64,000 nt of DNA from contig NZ_OY781464.1 of the NCBI RefSeq assembly GCF_963676735.1, forward strand, positions 1,831,001-1,895,000, in the 5' to 3' direction. The position numbers and the translations under genes were made by a program. Below, piece by piece: positions 17,774-25,671 of the stretch. The number at the start of each line of letters is the position of its first letter. The first letter of the stretch is position 1. The notes under the pieces are model-generated. The model was given only the letters and a program-made list of their open reading frames with translations. It searched no databases and was not told where the DNA came from. The stretch is from an uncultured Draconibacterium sp. (lineage in GTDB: Bacteria; Bacteroidota; Bacteroidia; Bacteroidales; Prolixibacteraceae).

Positions 17774-18190
17774 GTGAAATTACCTGAAAACATAAAAACA
17801 GACATTATAAACCAGTGTACATTTTCGGCAAGCAGAAGTGGTGGTCCAGGTGGACAAAACGTTAACAAAGTAAATACAAAAATTGAAGTAAGGCTGGTAA
17901 TTCAAGCATGTGATTGCTTTTCGGAGAAACAAAAACAACTTATTCGAAGCAAATTGAAGAACCGCATTAGTAATGATGATGAATTGGTTCTATTTGAAAG
18001 TAGTGAACGCAGCCAGTTGAGAAACAAAGAAAAAGTTTCCACACGCTTAATCCTCTTGATTCAGGAAGCTTTAACACCCGTAAAAAAACGAATTAGAACC
18101 AAACCTACAGCCGGATCAAAACAAAAAAGATTGCTTGGAAAAAAACTTCAGGCGCAAAAAAAACAGCTGAGACAAAAGCCCAATATGTAG
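17774..18190 (+). CDS. arfB: Alternative ribosome-rescue peptidyl-tRNA hydrolase ArfB
   Basis: A 138-residue protein with the class-I release-factor GGQ motif at residues 26-28 within SGGPGGQNVNKV. It has the ArfB hallmark of a long, strongly basic unstructured tail (from about 100: KKRIRTKPTAGSKQKRLLGKK and more Lys/Gln). ArfB enters stalled ribosomes lacking a stop codon: the tail occupies the empty mRNA channel and GGQ hydrolyses peptidyl-tRNA. The length fits the family (about 140), and it lacks the codon-recognition domain of true release factors. The start is GTG, 4 bases after the DUF4268 stop, which suggests translational coupling. Confidence 0.93.
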   Translation: MKLPENIKTDIINQCTFSASRSGGPGGQNVNKVNTKIEVRLVIQACDCFSEKQKQLIRSKLKNRISNDDELVLFESSERSQLRNKEKVSTRLILLIQEALTPVKKRIRTKPTAGSKQKRLLGKKLQAQKKQLRQKPNM

Positions 18191-18303
18191 TGAGATGCCT
18201 ATTTTTAAACGCAATACATGTGTTTGTTAAACACTCTTCGAAAACTTTAATTGGTCGTTCTGCAACTATTTCTTTTCTTTGCCTGCTCAAATACCAACAG
18301 TAA

Positions 18304-18825
18304 ATGCGAACTATTTTTGAAAAAACAGGACAATTTGTAATTAATGTAGTTGATTGGTTCTATTTTCCTTTTCTGCATTTTCTTCCGCGAGAAATATTTC
18401 GTTATGCTGCAACCGGAGGCGCAAACACGCTATTTGATATTACACTTTACTTTATATTTTATCGCTACATTATTAAAATGCAGATTATTGAATTGGGTTT
18501 TGTAGCAATTAGTCCGCACATTGCTGCGTTTTTGCTGGTATTCCCGATAACATTTAGTACCGGTTTCTTTTTGGCAAAATATGTAACTTTTACATCTTCA
18601 GAGCTTAAAGGCAGAATTCAACTCTTTCGTTATCTGCTTACTGTTGGCGGTTCTATTGTGCTTAATTATGTATTTCTGAAGTTTTTTGTTGAATATTGTG
18701 GACTATACGCAACCTTGTCAAAAATACTAACCACTTTACTTGTAATTGTTTACAGCTACCTGGCTCAACGGTACTTTACTTTTAAAACAGGAAAGAAACT
18801 TCTTGCTATGCGCACAAAATCGTAA
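18304..18825 (+). CDS. GtrA-like membrane protein
   Basis: A 173-residue protein with four hydrophobic segments at roughly 35-60, 75-100, 112-135 and 138-158, and the N-terminal GtrA signature EIFRYAATGGANTLFD. GtrA/DPMS-like proteins are thought to move or present lipid-linked sugars across the inner membrane. The usual partner glycosyltransferase is not adjacent, so the glycan involved is unknown. A basic C-terminal tail faces the cytoplasm by the positive-inside rule. Confidence 0.85.
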   Translation: MRTIFEKTGQFVINVVDWFYFPFLHFLPREIFRYAATGGANTLFDITLYFIFYRYIIKMQIIELGFVAISPHIAAFLLVFPITFSTGFFLAKYVTFTSSELKGRIQLFRYLLTVGGSIVLNYVFLKFFVEYCGLYATLSKILTTLLVIVYSYLAQRYFTFKTGKKLLAMRTKS

Positions 18826-18882
18826 TTTTTTTTTGAGCCGATTGAATGTATTTTTACTGATTATAGTATATTTATTATTTGT

Positions 18883-19698
18883 ATGAAAGAGTACCCTAAT
18901 AAATATTATCCAACCATTCTTCAGGGCATTCACCTGGTTATTTTATATATTTTTATTCAAACCATCGTGGATTTTCCGCTCGCTGTAATTGATTATTACA
19001 AGGATACAGAATATTTATATCACCCAATAAAAAAAATAGCTCTTGGCGTAGGTTCAGTAGTTTTTATTCTTATTTATGGTATAAAAAAAGCCAAAGCTCC
19101 TGTACTTCATATTTTTCCGATAAAACTTTTTAATCCGCTGGTTATTATTCCTGTGGTTACCTTTTTATGGGGCGCGCATAATGTTTTGGAAGATGTTAAC
19201 ATCTGGGTAGAAAAAATGATTCCTGCCCCAGCCTGGTTTTGGGAATTGTTTAACCGAATTTTTGAAGGCGATTATGGTTTTTTTGGTGCTTTTATGAAGG
19301 TAGCCGTTATTGCACCAATTGTGGAAGAGTTAATATTCAGAGGATTAATTTTTAATGGCTTCCGAAAAAATTACAACGGTTTTGTTGCTGTTTTTATGTC
19401 GGCCTTGCTGTTTTCGCTTTTTCATCTTAACCCCTGGCAAATGCCAGCCACTTTTGTACTCGGTTTACTATTGGGATGGCTTATGTTACGCACAAACAAT
19501 ATTTTTGTTGCCATTATTGGTCATTCAATAAACAATGCTATGGTTTTGCTTGCCGTAACCTACTGGCAATCAATTCACGAATACTCCATTTACTTGTTAG
19601 AACGAGATGAATTACTAATACTGAGTGCCTTGGTAATGGCGCTTTCGATTGTGCTAATTTATTTTACAAGTATTCCCTGGTTTCGCAAACACCGATAA
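18883..19698 (+). CDS. CPBP-family intramembrane glutamic endopeptidase
   Basis: A 271-residue polytopic membrane protein of the CAAX prenyl protease/bacteriocin-processing (CPBP, Abi) family. All signature elements are present: EELIFR at 148-153 (catalytic Glu148/Glu149 and Arg153), FSLFH with His181, and HSINN with His214 and Asn218. About seven transmembrane segments are visible. It should cleave a substrate within or near the inner membrane; bacterial substrates are mostly unknown, and nothing nearby looks like a processed peptide. It lies 57 bases after the GtrA gene and 80 before DUF456, in a probable membrane-protein cluster. Confidence 0.92.
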   Translation: MKEYPNKYYPTILQGIHLVILYIFIQTIVDFPLAVIDYYKDTEYLYHPIKKIALGVGSVVFILIYGIKKAKAPVLHIFPIKLFNPLVIIPVVTFLWGAHNVLEDVNIWVEKMIPAPAWFWELFNRIFEGDYGFFGAFMKVAVIAPIVEELIFRGLIFNGFRKNYNGFVAVFMSALLFSLFHLNPWQMPATFVLGLLLGWLMLRTNNIFVAIIGHSINNAMVLLAVTYWQSIHEYSIYLLERDELLILSALVMALSIVLIYFTSIPWFRKHR

Positions 19699-19778
19699 AA
19701 CAGCGACATTCATCGAAAATAAAAATCAACACAACAGTTTAAAATTATTTTTACACTGTTTTAATAAATTACTGAAAT

Positions 19779-20264
19779 ATGGATATCCTTCTCATCGTTT
19801 TAGGTTCAATTTTTATTATTAGTGGAATACTTGGTTGTGTTTTACCAGTAATTCCCGGCCCCCCCTTAAGTTACATTGGTTTATTGTTGCTACACTTCAC
19901 CCAACGATATGATTTTTCCAATAAATTTTTAATTATCTGGGCCGTTGTAACAGTTGTGGTTTACACACTCGACTATCTGATTCCGGCCTGGGGAACCAAA
20001 AAATTTGGCGGAAGCAAACGCGGAGTATGGGGAAGCATAATTGGACTGGTCGTTGGTTTGTTTTTCTTTCCTCCATTCGGCATAATTATAGGGCCGTTTT
20101 TAGGTGCGGTAATTGGCGAACTTACTGCCGGAAAAGAATCAGGGGCAGCGTTAAAATCGGGATTCGGTTCTTTTATGGGATTTTTGGCCGGTACCCTCCT
20201 AAAACTAATTACCTCAGGAATGATGACCTGGTATTTTATCAAAGAACTTATTTTTTTAAAATAA
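19779..20264 (+). CDS. DUF456 family membrane protein
   Basis: A 161-residue integral membrane protein rich in Gly and Pro, with an N-terminal hydrophobic hairpin and the DUF456 motif GCVLPVIPGPPLSYIGLLLL. A second half repeats glycine-zipper-like stretches (GSIIGLVVGLFFFPPFGIIIGPFLGA, and near 125-150). DUF456 members are small inner-membrane proteins of unknown role. It is a plain single-domain copy of typical length. Confidence 0.88.
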   Translation: MDILLIVLGSIFIISGILGCVLPVIPGPPLSYIGLLLLHFTQRYDFSNKFLIIWAVVTVVVYTLDYLIPAWGTKKFGGSKRGVWGSIIGLVVGLFFFPPFGIIIGPFLGAVIGELTAGKESGAALKSGFGSFMGFLAGTLLKLITSGMMTWYFIKELIFLK

Positions 20265-20350
20265 TAATAAACAATCTGTGGTTTATAATATATCCACAGC
20301 ATTTTAGTTTATACTACCAAATACATTGTTAATAGTAATACTTTTGTTGT

Positions 20351-22732
20351 GTGGCAAAAAAGAAAGCAAATACAACTACCCGGACAAAAAAACCGGTGAG
20401 CAGCAAAAAAGGCAAATCAAAAAAGAACAGTAAAAAATATCCTGTACTTAATTTAATTATTAAGGGAGGAATAGTTTTATTTTTATTAGGCTGTCTGTTT
20501 TTTATCCTGGTTTTTTTGGGCGTGTTAGGTCCGGTTCCGTCTAAAACACAACTGCAACAAATTAATAACCCACTGGCATCAGAAGTGTATTCAATAGATG
20601 GCAAAATACTTGGGCGTTATTATGTTGAGAACAGAAGCTATGCAACGTTTAACGAGATTTCGCCAAATGTAATAAATGCGCTTATTGCTACCGAGGATGC
20701 ACGTTTTTACGAACATCGTGGCATTGATGAGATCGCCTTGGCAAGAGTTCTTTTTAAATCTGTTCTATTACAAAACGATGCTGCTGGCGGCGGAAGCACC
20801 ATCAGCCAGCAAATTGCAAAAAACCTGTTTCCCCGGGGTAATTACGGGCCCCTGTCGATGCCCGTGAACAAACTTCGCGAAGCAATTATCGCTTATCGGC
20901 TTGAGCGCATTTACAGCAAACAGGAAATACTGGCCTTGTATTTAAATACAGTTCCTTTTGCTGAAAATATTTTTGGAATTGAAGTAGCTGCAGAACGTTT
21001 CTTTTCAAAATCGCCCAGAAATTTGCAAGTGCATGAAGCAGCCGTTTTGGTCGGAATGTTAAAAGCAAATAACTATTACAACCCGCGAATGCATCCGGAA
21101 CGCGCCATTGGCCGCCGCAATGTGGTAATTGATCAAATGGCAAAATACAATTACCTTTCTGCTACCGATGCAGCCAAATACAAAGAGAAACCTTTGGGTA
21201 TGCATTATCGCCTGATTTCTTATAACCAGGGACCAGCACCTTATTTTCTTGAAATGCTAAAGCCACAATTAAAAGAATGGTGCGAGAACAACCACAAAAA
21301 AGATGGTGAGCCATATAATTTGTATACCGACGGATTGAAAATAACCACAACTATTGACTACAACCTGCAACGATATGCGCAGCAATCGGTTAAGGAATAC
21401 ATGAAAAATTTGCAAAAGGTTTTTGATAACCATTGGAAAAACCGGGACCTGTTCAGGGAAAACCCGGCGATTCTTAAAAGTGCAATTCAAAATGCAAATA
21501 CCAGTCAAACAAGTTATAGTGAAGAGCTTAAAAAGTATTCAGCAAAAACACATGCCACGCTGTTTACCTGGGACGGGATTAAAAATGCGGAGGTGTCACG
21601 ACTCGATTCATTAAAGCACTACCTAAAAATGTTAAATGCCGGATTTATTGCTGTCGATCCGCACACCTCGCACTTAAAAGCCTGGGTTGGCGGAATTGAT
21701 TACCGCTTTTTTAAATACGACCATGTTACTGCGCCGCGACAAACCGGATCAACATTTAAACCCTTTGTTTATCTGGCGGCTTTGGAAGAAGACATTTCTG
21801 CTGATACCTATTTTATCAATCAACATAAAATTTATACAGAATACAAAGACTGGGCGCCACGAAATTCGCACAACGATTACGGAGGTTACTACACAATGAA
21901 GGGGGCCCTGGCAAAATCGTTAAATACCGTATCAGTTGAGGTATTATTGGAAGCAGGAATCGATGCAACAATTGATATTGCTGAAGATCTGGGTATTTCT
22001 TCCGAATTACCCGACTATCCTTCTTTGGCATTAGGTGTTGCTTCTGTATCGTTACAGGAAATGGTTGAAGCATTTGCAGGCTTGGTAAACGATGGCAAAC
22101 CTGTTGAAATAAATTACCTGCTGCAAATAGCAGATAAAAACGACAATGTACTCGATACTTTTTCATACGATTTGCATGACAAACCGGTTGTTTCTCCTCA
22201 AAACTGTCGGGCTGTTATAAACATGATGGAAGCTGTTGTTGATGAAGGTACAGGTAGAGGCATTCGAACAATTTATAAAATTCCGGGCGAGTTTGCGGGC
22301 AAAACCGGCACTACCCAAAATAACTCCGATGGGTGGTTTATTGGGATAACTCCCGATCTTGTTACAGGATGCTGGGTAGGGGCCGATGATCCGCGCGTAC
22401 ATTTCAGAACCACAACCTATGGACAGGGCGCATACATGGCGTTGCCTATTGTGGGCAAATTTTTTCATAAAACGTACCGTGATATTAAGTTTGAACATTT
22501 TAAATACAGCACTTTCCAAGATCCGGAACCTGACTTGCTTGCCATGCTGAGTGAACCTGATTATAAAGAAGTGCTGGATATTGAAAAGCATGATTTCAAT
22601 TTTGCAAGCATCTTCAAAAAGAAAGAATCGGGTGATTTAAAAGACAGACAGGATGCCACCCCCAAAGAGAAAGAAAAAGGTCAGATATGGAAGAAGATTA
22701 AGGGGATTTTTAGTAAAAAAGACAAAAAATAG
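20351..22732 (+). CDS. Penicillin-binding protein 1A, bifunctional transglycosylase/transpeptidase
   Basis: A 793-residue class A PBP that polymerises and cross-links peptidoglycan. It has a very basic cytoplasmic tail (1-31) and one transmembrane helix (about 35-60). The GT51 domain has EDARFYEH (catalytic Glu115), GGGSTISQQ (147-155) and the acceptor-site KQEILALYLN. The transpeptidase domain has STFK (nucleophile Ser467), SLN (523-525) and KTGT (651-654), so both activities look intact. A Lys/Glu-rich tail follows. The start is GTG at 20351, close behind a TACTTTTG box (20339-20346). A second in-frame GTG at 20396 would drop 15 basic residues and is possible. Confidence 0.95.
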   Translation: MAKKKANTTTRTKKPVSSKKGKSKKNSKKYPVLNLIIKGGIVLFLLGCLFFILVFLGVLGPVPSKTQLQQINNPLASEVYSIDGKILGRYYVENRSYATFNEISPNVINALIATEDARFYEHRGIDEIALARVLFKSVLLQNDAAGGGSTISQQIAKNLFPRGNYGPLSMPVNKLREAIIAYRLERIYSKQEILALYLNTVPFAENIFGIEVAAERFFSKSPRNLQVHEAAVLVGMLKANNYYNPRMHPERAIGRRNVVIDQMAKYNYLSATDAAKYKEKPLGMHYRLISYNQGPAPYFLEMLKPQLKEWCENNHKKDGEPYNLYTDGLKITTTIDYNLQRYAQQSVKEYMKNLQKVFDNHWKNRDLFRENPAILKSAIQNANTSQTSYSEELKKYSAKTHATLFTWDGIKNAEVSRLDSLKHYLKMLNAGFIAVDPHTSHLKAWVGGIDYRFFKYDHVTAPRQTGSTFKPFVYLAALEEDISADTYFINQHKIYTEYKDWAPRNSHNDYGGYYTMKGALAKSLNTVSVEVLLEAGIDATIDIAEDLGISSELPDYPSLALGVASVSLQEMVEAFAGLVNDGKPVEINYLLQIADKNDNVLDTFSYDLHDKPVVSPQNCRAVINMMEAVVDEGTGRGIRTIYKIPGEFAGKTGTTQNNSDGWFIGITPDLVTGCWVGADDPRVHFRTTTYGQGAYMALPIVGKFFHKTYRDIKFEHFKYSTFQDPEPDLLAMLSEPDYKEVLDIEKHDFNFASIFKKKESGDLKDRQDATPKEKEKGQIWKKIKGIFSKKDKK

Positions 22733-22735
22733 TGT

Positions 22736-23230
22736 TTAAGCAAACCGGTCGTCGGAACGTTGAATACTCGGCAAATCATCATTTTTTGAGTCTAACCAGC
22801 CACTTACTGCATCAGGGCGGTTATCCACTTGCCGGAAAAAGGGTTTGACATCAATCAATGGTGTCCCATCCAACATATCGGCACCTTTGAACCAGATTTT
22901 ATTACCTTCAATTTTCATCAAATCAACTGTTGACATGCCAATTGGCGACGGGCGTTTGGGCGATCGTGTAGCAAAAACTCCGTGCTCCTTGTCGTCCATA
23001 AAAGGTTTTACTTTTAGTTTATAGCCATCAACCCGGTGAAGGTGGTAAAGCAAAATCAAATTTGAAAAACCTTCGAGACCTTCCAAAGCCTCTGCTAATT
23101 GCGGTTCCAGCTCGATTACGCCAGTGTACTCTTTTGCTCCAACCGACTGAATTGGAATATTGGCAATAGTTTTATGAGGTGTTGAAATTGTTCCGATTCT
23201 ACTCAGTTCTACTTTTTCTAATTCTTTCAT
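22736..23230 (-). CDS. trmO: tRNA (N6-threonylcarbamoyladenosine37-N6)-methyltransferase TrmO
   Basis: A 164-residue single-domain TrmO (formerly YaeB/TsaA-like) protein, shorter than the E. coli form, which carries a C-terminal extension. Typical segments are IGTISTPHKT at the start, GLEGFSNLILLYHLHRV, GVFATRSPKRPSPIGMSTVDLMKIEG, and DMLDGTPLIDVKPF. The last two form the SAM-binding beta-barrel pocket. It methylates t6A37 to m6t6A in ANN-decoding tRNAs. TsaD, which makes t6A, is encoded at 38.3 kb. It is convergent with PBP1A, with 3 bases between the stops. Confidence 0.93.
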   Translation of the reverse strand: MKELEKVELSRIGTISTPHKTIANIPIQSVGAKEYTGVIELEPQLAEALEGLEGFSNLILLYHLHRVDGYKLKVKPFMDDKEHGVFATRSPKRPSPIGMSTVDLMKIEGNKIWFKGADMLDGTPLIDVKPFFRQVDNRPDAVSGWLDSKNDDLPSIQRSDDRFA

Positions 23231-23349
23231 AACCTGTCTTTTGAACTCATGCTCAAAATAGGAAATAAAAACGACGTAGCTATTGCAAATTTTTTCTTTT
23301 CCGCAGGGTAAAATATTTTTTAATTTTTACTTAAATTAGCAACCTTATT

Positions 23350-23423
23350 CGGGATGTAGCGCAGTCCGGTAGCGTACGTCGTTCGGGACGACGGGGTCGC
23401 AGGTTCAAATCCTGTCATCCCGA
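23350..23423 (+). tRNA. tRNA-Pro (anticodon CGG)
   Basis: 74 bases fold as a full cloverleaf. The acceptor CGGGATG pairs with CATCCCG, and the D stem is GCGC/GCGT. The anticodon stem CGTCG/CGACG carries the loop TTCGGGA, giving anticodon CGG. The T arm is GCAGG-TTCAAAT-CCTGT and the discriminator base is A. CCA is not encoded. CGG reads CCG proline codons. Confidence 0.95.
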
Positions 23424-23426
23424 CAA
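23407..23426 (+). repeat. 20-base direct repeat, copy 1 (3' end of tRNA-Pro)
   Basis: The last 17 bases of the tRNA plus 3 more are repeated exactly at 23577-23596, 170 bases downstream. A tRNA-end duplication is typical of an attachment site or of tandem tRNA decay. Confidence 0.85.
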
Positions 23427-23430
23427 CATG

Positions 23431-23457
23431 AAACCTTTCCGCTTTGCGGGAGGGTTT
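23431..23457 (+). terminator. Terminator after tRNA-Pro
   Basis: AAACCTTTCCGC (23431-23442), loop TTT, GCGGGAGGGTTT (23446-23457): a 12-pair stem with G-T pairs ending in T residues, 7 bases beyond the tRNA. Confidence 0.65.
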
Positions 23458-23523
23458 TCCTTTAGAATAAAGTTCGATGTTAATTGAAACAAAATTCCAA
23501 AAAGAAAACGAACCGAACACAGT

Positions 23524-23593
23524 GAGAGATAGCTTATTGGTTGAGCATCCCTACCCATATAGGACTCATTTTCTATAAATCCTGTCATCCCGA
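23524..23593 (+). pseudogene. tRNA-like relic ending in the tRNA-Pro 3' sequence
   Basis: A D-arm-like GCTTATTGGTTGAGC (stem GCTT/GAGC) is followed by a weak anticodon-like hairpin and then the exact tRNA-Pro 3' end. The acceptor 5' strand and T stem no longer pair, so it should not be functional. It could be a decayed tandem tRNA or the scar of an integration event. Confidence 0.45.
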
Positions 23594-23596
23594 CAA
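23577..23596 (+). repeat. 20-base direct repeat, copy 2
   Basis: Identical to 23407-23426. About 150 bases separate the copies, with no integrase gene between or beside them. The following 230 bases before the next gene hold nothing I recognise. Confidence 0.85.
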
Positions 23597-23830
23597 ACAG
23601 AAAAGTCTTTCACTTTAGCATAAGGATTTTTGTTTAGTGCTGATTTTATAATCAAAATAAAAACGTACAAGTTAAGGAAGGTATTCATTCATTTTTCTGC
23701 GGTAATTCATAAACAAAAAGAATAAACCAACTCAAAAAATAGGAAATCCCCTACCGGCAAATAGGTTTTAGCCTGTAGCAAAACATCATTCAAGAAGCTA
23801 ATTTTGAGAGAAACCAATTGATGATCAAAA

Positions 23831-24577
23831 ATGAGTACAACATCCAGCAGTAATCATCCCTCAGTTTTAATTTTAGCAGACTTCTCTGATGGCAGTTGGT
23901 ATGCCGCATCTTTTGCAATGCAATATTTGTATAATGGAAAAGCTTCAATCACAATAATGCAAACATACCAAAGTCCGGGTTGGGGACATTTTATGATGAG
24001 AAAATTAAGTCATCATTTAAAGAAAATTTCAAAAAACGAGCTGAAAGCACTAAAGCATAAATTAGTAACACATTTTAAAATAGACAAACGAAAGGTAAAC
24101 ACCTTAAACATTGAAGGTGAGCTTAATTTCGTTTTAAGTCATATGCCAGATTTTGACAATCAATACAATATGGTTTTATCTACATACAGTTCGTTCAATG
24201 AATCGTGTAACAGGCAAAACGGATGTCTCCAGAAAATAATTGACACCGCCAAAAACCCGATTTTCATTATACCCGAAAAATTTGAAGGTGGAGATACGAA
24301 GAAAATTTTGTTTGTGGTTGATAGTGAGAAGGAACCCAAAAACCATTTGTGCGCTCAGCTGGCAGAAATATGCAATGAAACACAATCATCACTTGAAATA
24401 CTCCGGATTGGGAAACAAAAAGACGAGAATTTTGGAAAACCAACGTGGAATTACCAGGATAATTTTGAAGGAATCAGCATTGCCACCAGTTTTATTCAAC
24501 ACCATTCAAAATGCAGAGGAATAAATAGTTACCTGCAAAATACAAACCGAGATTTAATTGTAATTGACCATGCATAA
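23831..24577 (+). CDS. Divergent universal-stress-like protein
   Basis: A 248-residue cytoplasmic protein with a UspA-like alternation: an N-terminal strand with PSVLILADFSDGSWYAASF in place of the usual VPvDfS, and a second half starting KKILFVVDSEKEPKNHLCAQLA that repeats the strand-helix start. The usual ATP-binding GxxGxxxxGS stretch is missing in both halves, so nucleotide binding is doubtful. It ends early, at a strand reading DLIVIDHA. It lies 45 bases before a regular two-domain Usp gene in the same orientation and just upstream of the V-ATPase operon. Confidence 0.7.
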   Translation: MSTTSSSNHPSVLILADFSDGSWYAASFAMQYLYNGKASITIMQTYQSPGWGHFMMRKLSHHLKKISKNELKALKHKLVTHFKIDKRKVNTLNIEGELNFVLSHMPDFDNQYNMVLSTYSSFNESCNRQNGCLQKIIDTAKNPIFIIPEKFEGGDTKKILFVVDSEKEPKNHLCAQLAEICNETQSSLEILRIGKQKDENFGKPTWNYQDNFEGISIATSFIQHHSKCRGINSYLQNTNRDLIVIDHA

Positions 24578-24622
24578 AACAATAGCAACAGCCTAAAACA
24601 ATTATCATTTAGCACAATCAAT

Positions 24623-25492
24623 ATGGAAACAAAGGAATATAGTATTTTAGCACTCATTGCTCCCAATAGCGAAGGCCAAACTGTTCTGAAAGAAGCATTG
24701 TATTTGCAAAGCACACTGCATGTAAAGCTGGTGATTTTAAATGTAATTAAAGAAGCTGGCTTTTTTGAACGAAATTTTCAGGCGCAGGCTCAGGAGGAAA
24801 CATTAAAAAATGCAAGAGAGGAGTTAAGTGGTTTTGTAAGGAAGAATTTGGGTGGAGAAATCCCCGACAATATTATTATTTCCGTAAGGGCCGGCAATCC
24901 GGTTGAGGTTTTACTGGAAAAATCCAAAACAGACGGACTTGAATTTCTTCTTATTGATAAAAGTAAAAGCAATTACCAAGGGGCACTGAATAAGGAGCAA
25001 ATAAACGAACTAATAAGCCGTTCAAAATGCCCGGTACTCGCTGTTAATAAAGACTTTGGTGTTCCCAAAATTAAAAACATCGCAATTCCAATAGACATTA
25101 CTCAATCGACTAAAAAACGGCTTTTGTGGGCCACGTTCTTAGCTAAAAAACACCAGGCAAAAGTTACTATTTTGTCGGCACTAAAGGCAAACATCAGCGA
25201 GACCAAGAGTCTTGCACTAAAAAATGCCCGCAAAATACAGAGCATCCTTTGGGATCAAAATATCGAATGCGACATTAAAATTTTAAAAATGCAGAATCAA
25301 GAGTCGCACGAGCTTATTCTAAAATATATTCACGAAGAAAAACCGGAATTAGTAATAATTCGAACGCATCAGGAATCAATATTTGCCAACACCAGTATCG
25401 GACGATTTGTCTCAAAAATCGTTCACGGAAGCAATTTTCCGGTATTCACGGTAAACTATACTGCTAATCCCGCAGATTCATTCTTTTTATAA
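24623..25492 (+). CDS. Universal stress protein with two tandem Usp domains
   Basis: A 289-residue protein with two UspA folds. The first runs about 5-145 (YSILALIAPNSEGQTVLKEAL, closing SRSKCPVLAVNKD) and the second about 148-285 (KNIAIPIDITQSTKKRLLWATFLA, closing GSNFPVFTVNY). The second domain keeps a TSIGRFVSKIVHGS stretch resembling the ATP-binding loop; the first is degenerate there. Tandem Usp proteins are common in Bacteroidota and respond to starvation or energy stress; the role is not known here. It is probably co-transcribed with the preceding Usp-like gene. Confidence 0.88.
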   Translation: METKEYSILALIAPNSEGQTVLKEALYLQSTLHVKLVILNVIKEAGFFERNFQAQAQEETLKNAREELSGFVRKNLGGEIPDNIIISVRAGNPVEVLLEKSKTDGLEFLLIDKSKSNYQGALNKEQINELISRSKCPVLAVNKDFGVPKIKNIAIPIDITQSTKKRLLWATFLAKKHQAKVTILSALKANISETKSLALKNARKIQSILWDQNIECDIKILKMQNQESHELILKYIHEEKPELVIIRTHQESIFANTSIGRFVSKIVHGSNFPVFTVNYTANPADSFFL

Positions 25493-25616
25493 CAAAATAA
25501 AAAGTATAAATTCGAACTCTTGTATAATAATCGAAAACAAACTAACGGTATTGATGTTAAAATGCACAGAACGTTAAAATTTGTTGAAATCAAGTGCTAA
25601 AAAATGTTAATGTTAC

Positions 25617-25645
25617 TTGCTAATTTAATGAACATCTTATCTTCA
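25617..25645 (+). promoter_or_regulatory. Candidate promoter of V-ATPase operon
   Basis: TTG at 25617-25619, 18 bases, TATCTTCA at 25638-25645 (two mismatches to TAnnTTTG), 26 bases before the subunit A ATG. Confidence 0.4.
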
Positions 25646-25671
25646 GAATTTGAGACATTCTATAAAATAAA

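Noticed and set aside
20276..20299. CTGTGG/CCACAG hairpin as terminator of DUF456
   Set aside because: Only six pairs with a 12-base loop and no T-run; too weak to call.
23320..23520. 66-codon minus-strand ORF containing MTGFEPATPSSRTTYATG
   Set aside because: It is the antisense of tRNA-Pro; this peptide is a well-known false gene call produced by reading tRNA backwards.
23407..23596. attL/attR pair of an integrated element
   Set aside because: Only 150 bases lie between the repeats and no integrase or cargo is present, so a living mobile element is excluded; kept only as a relic.
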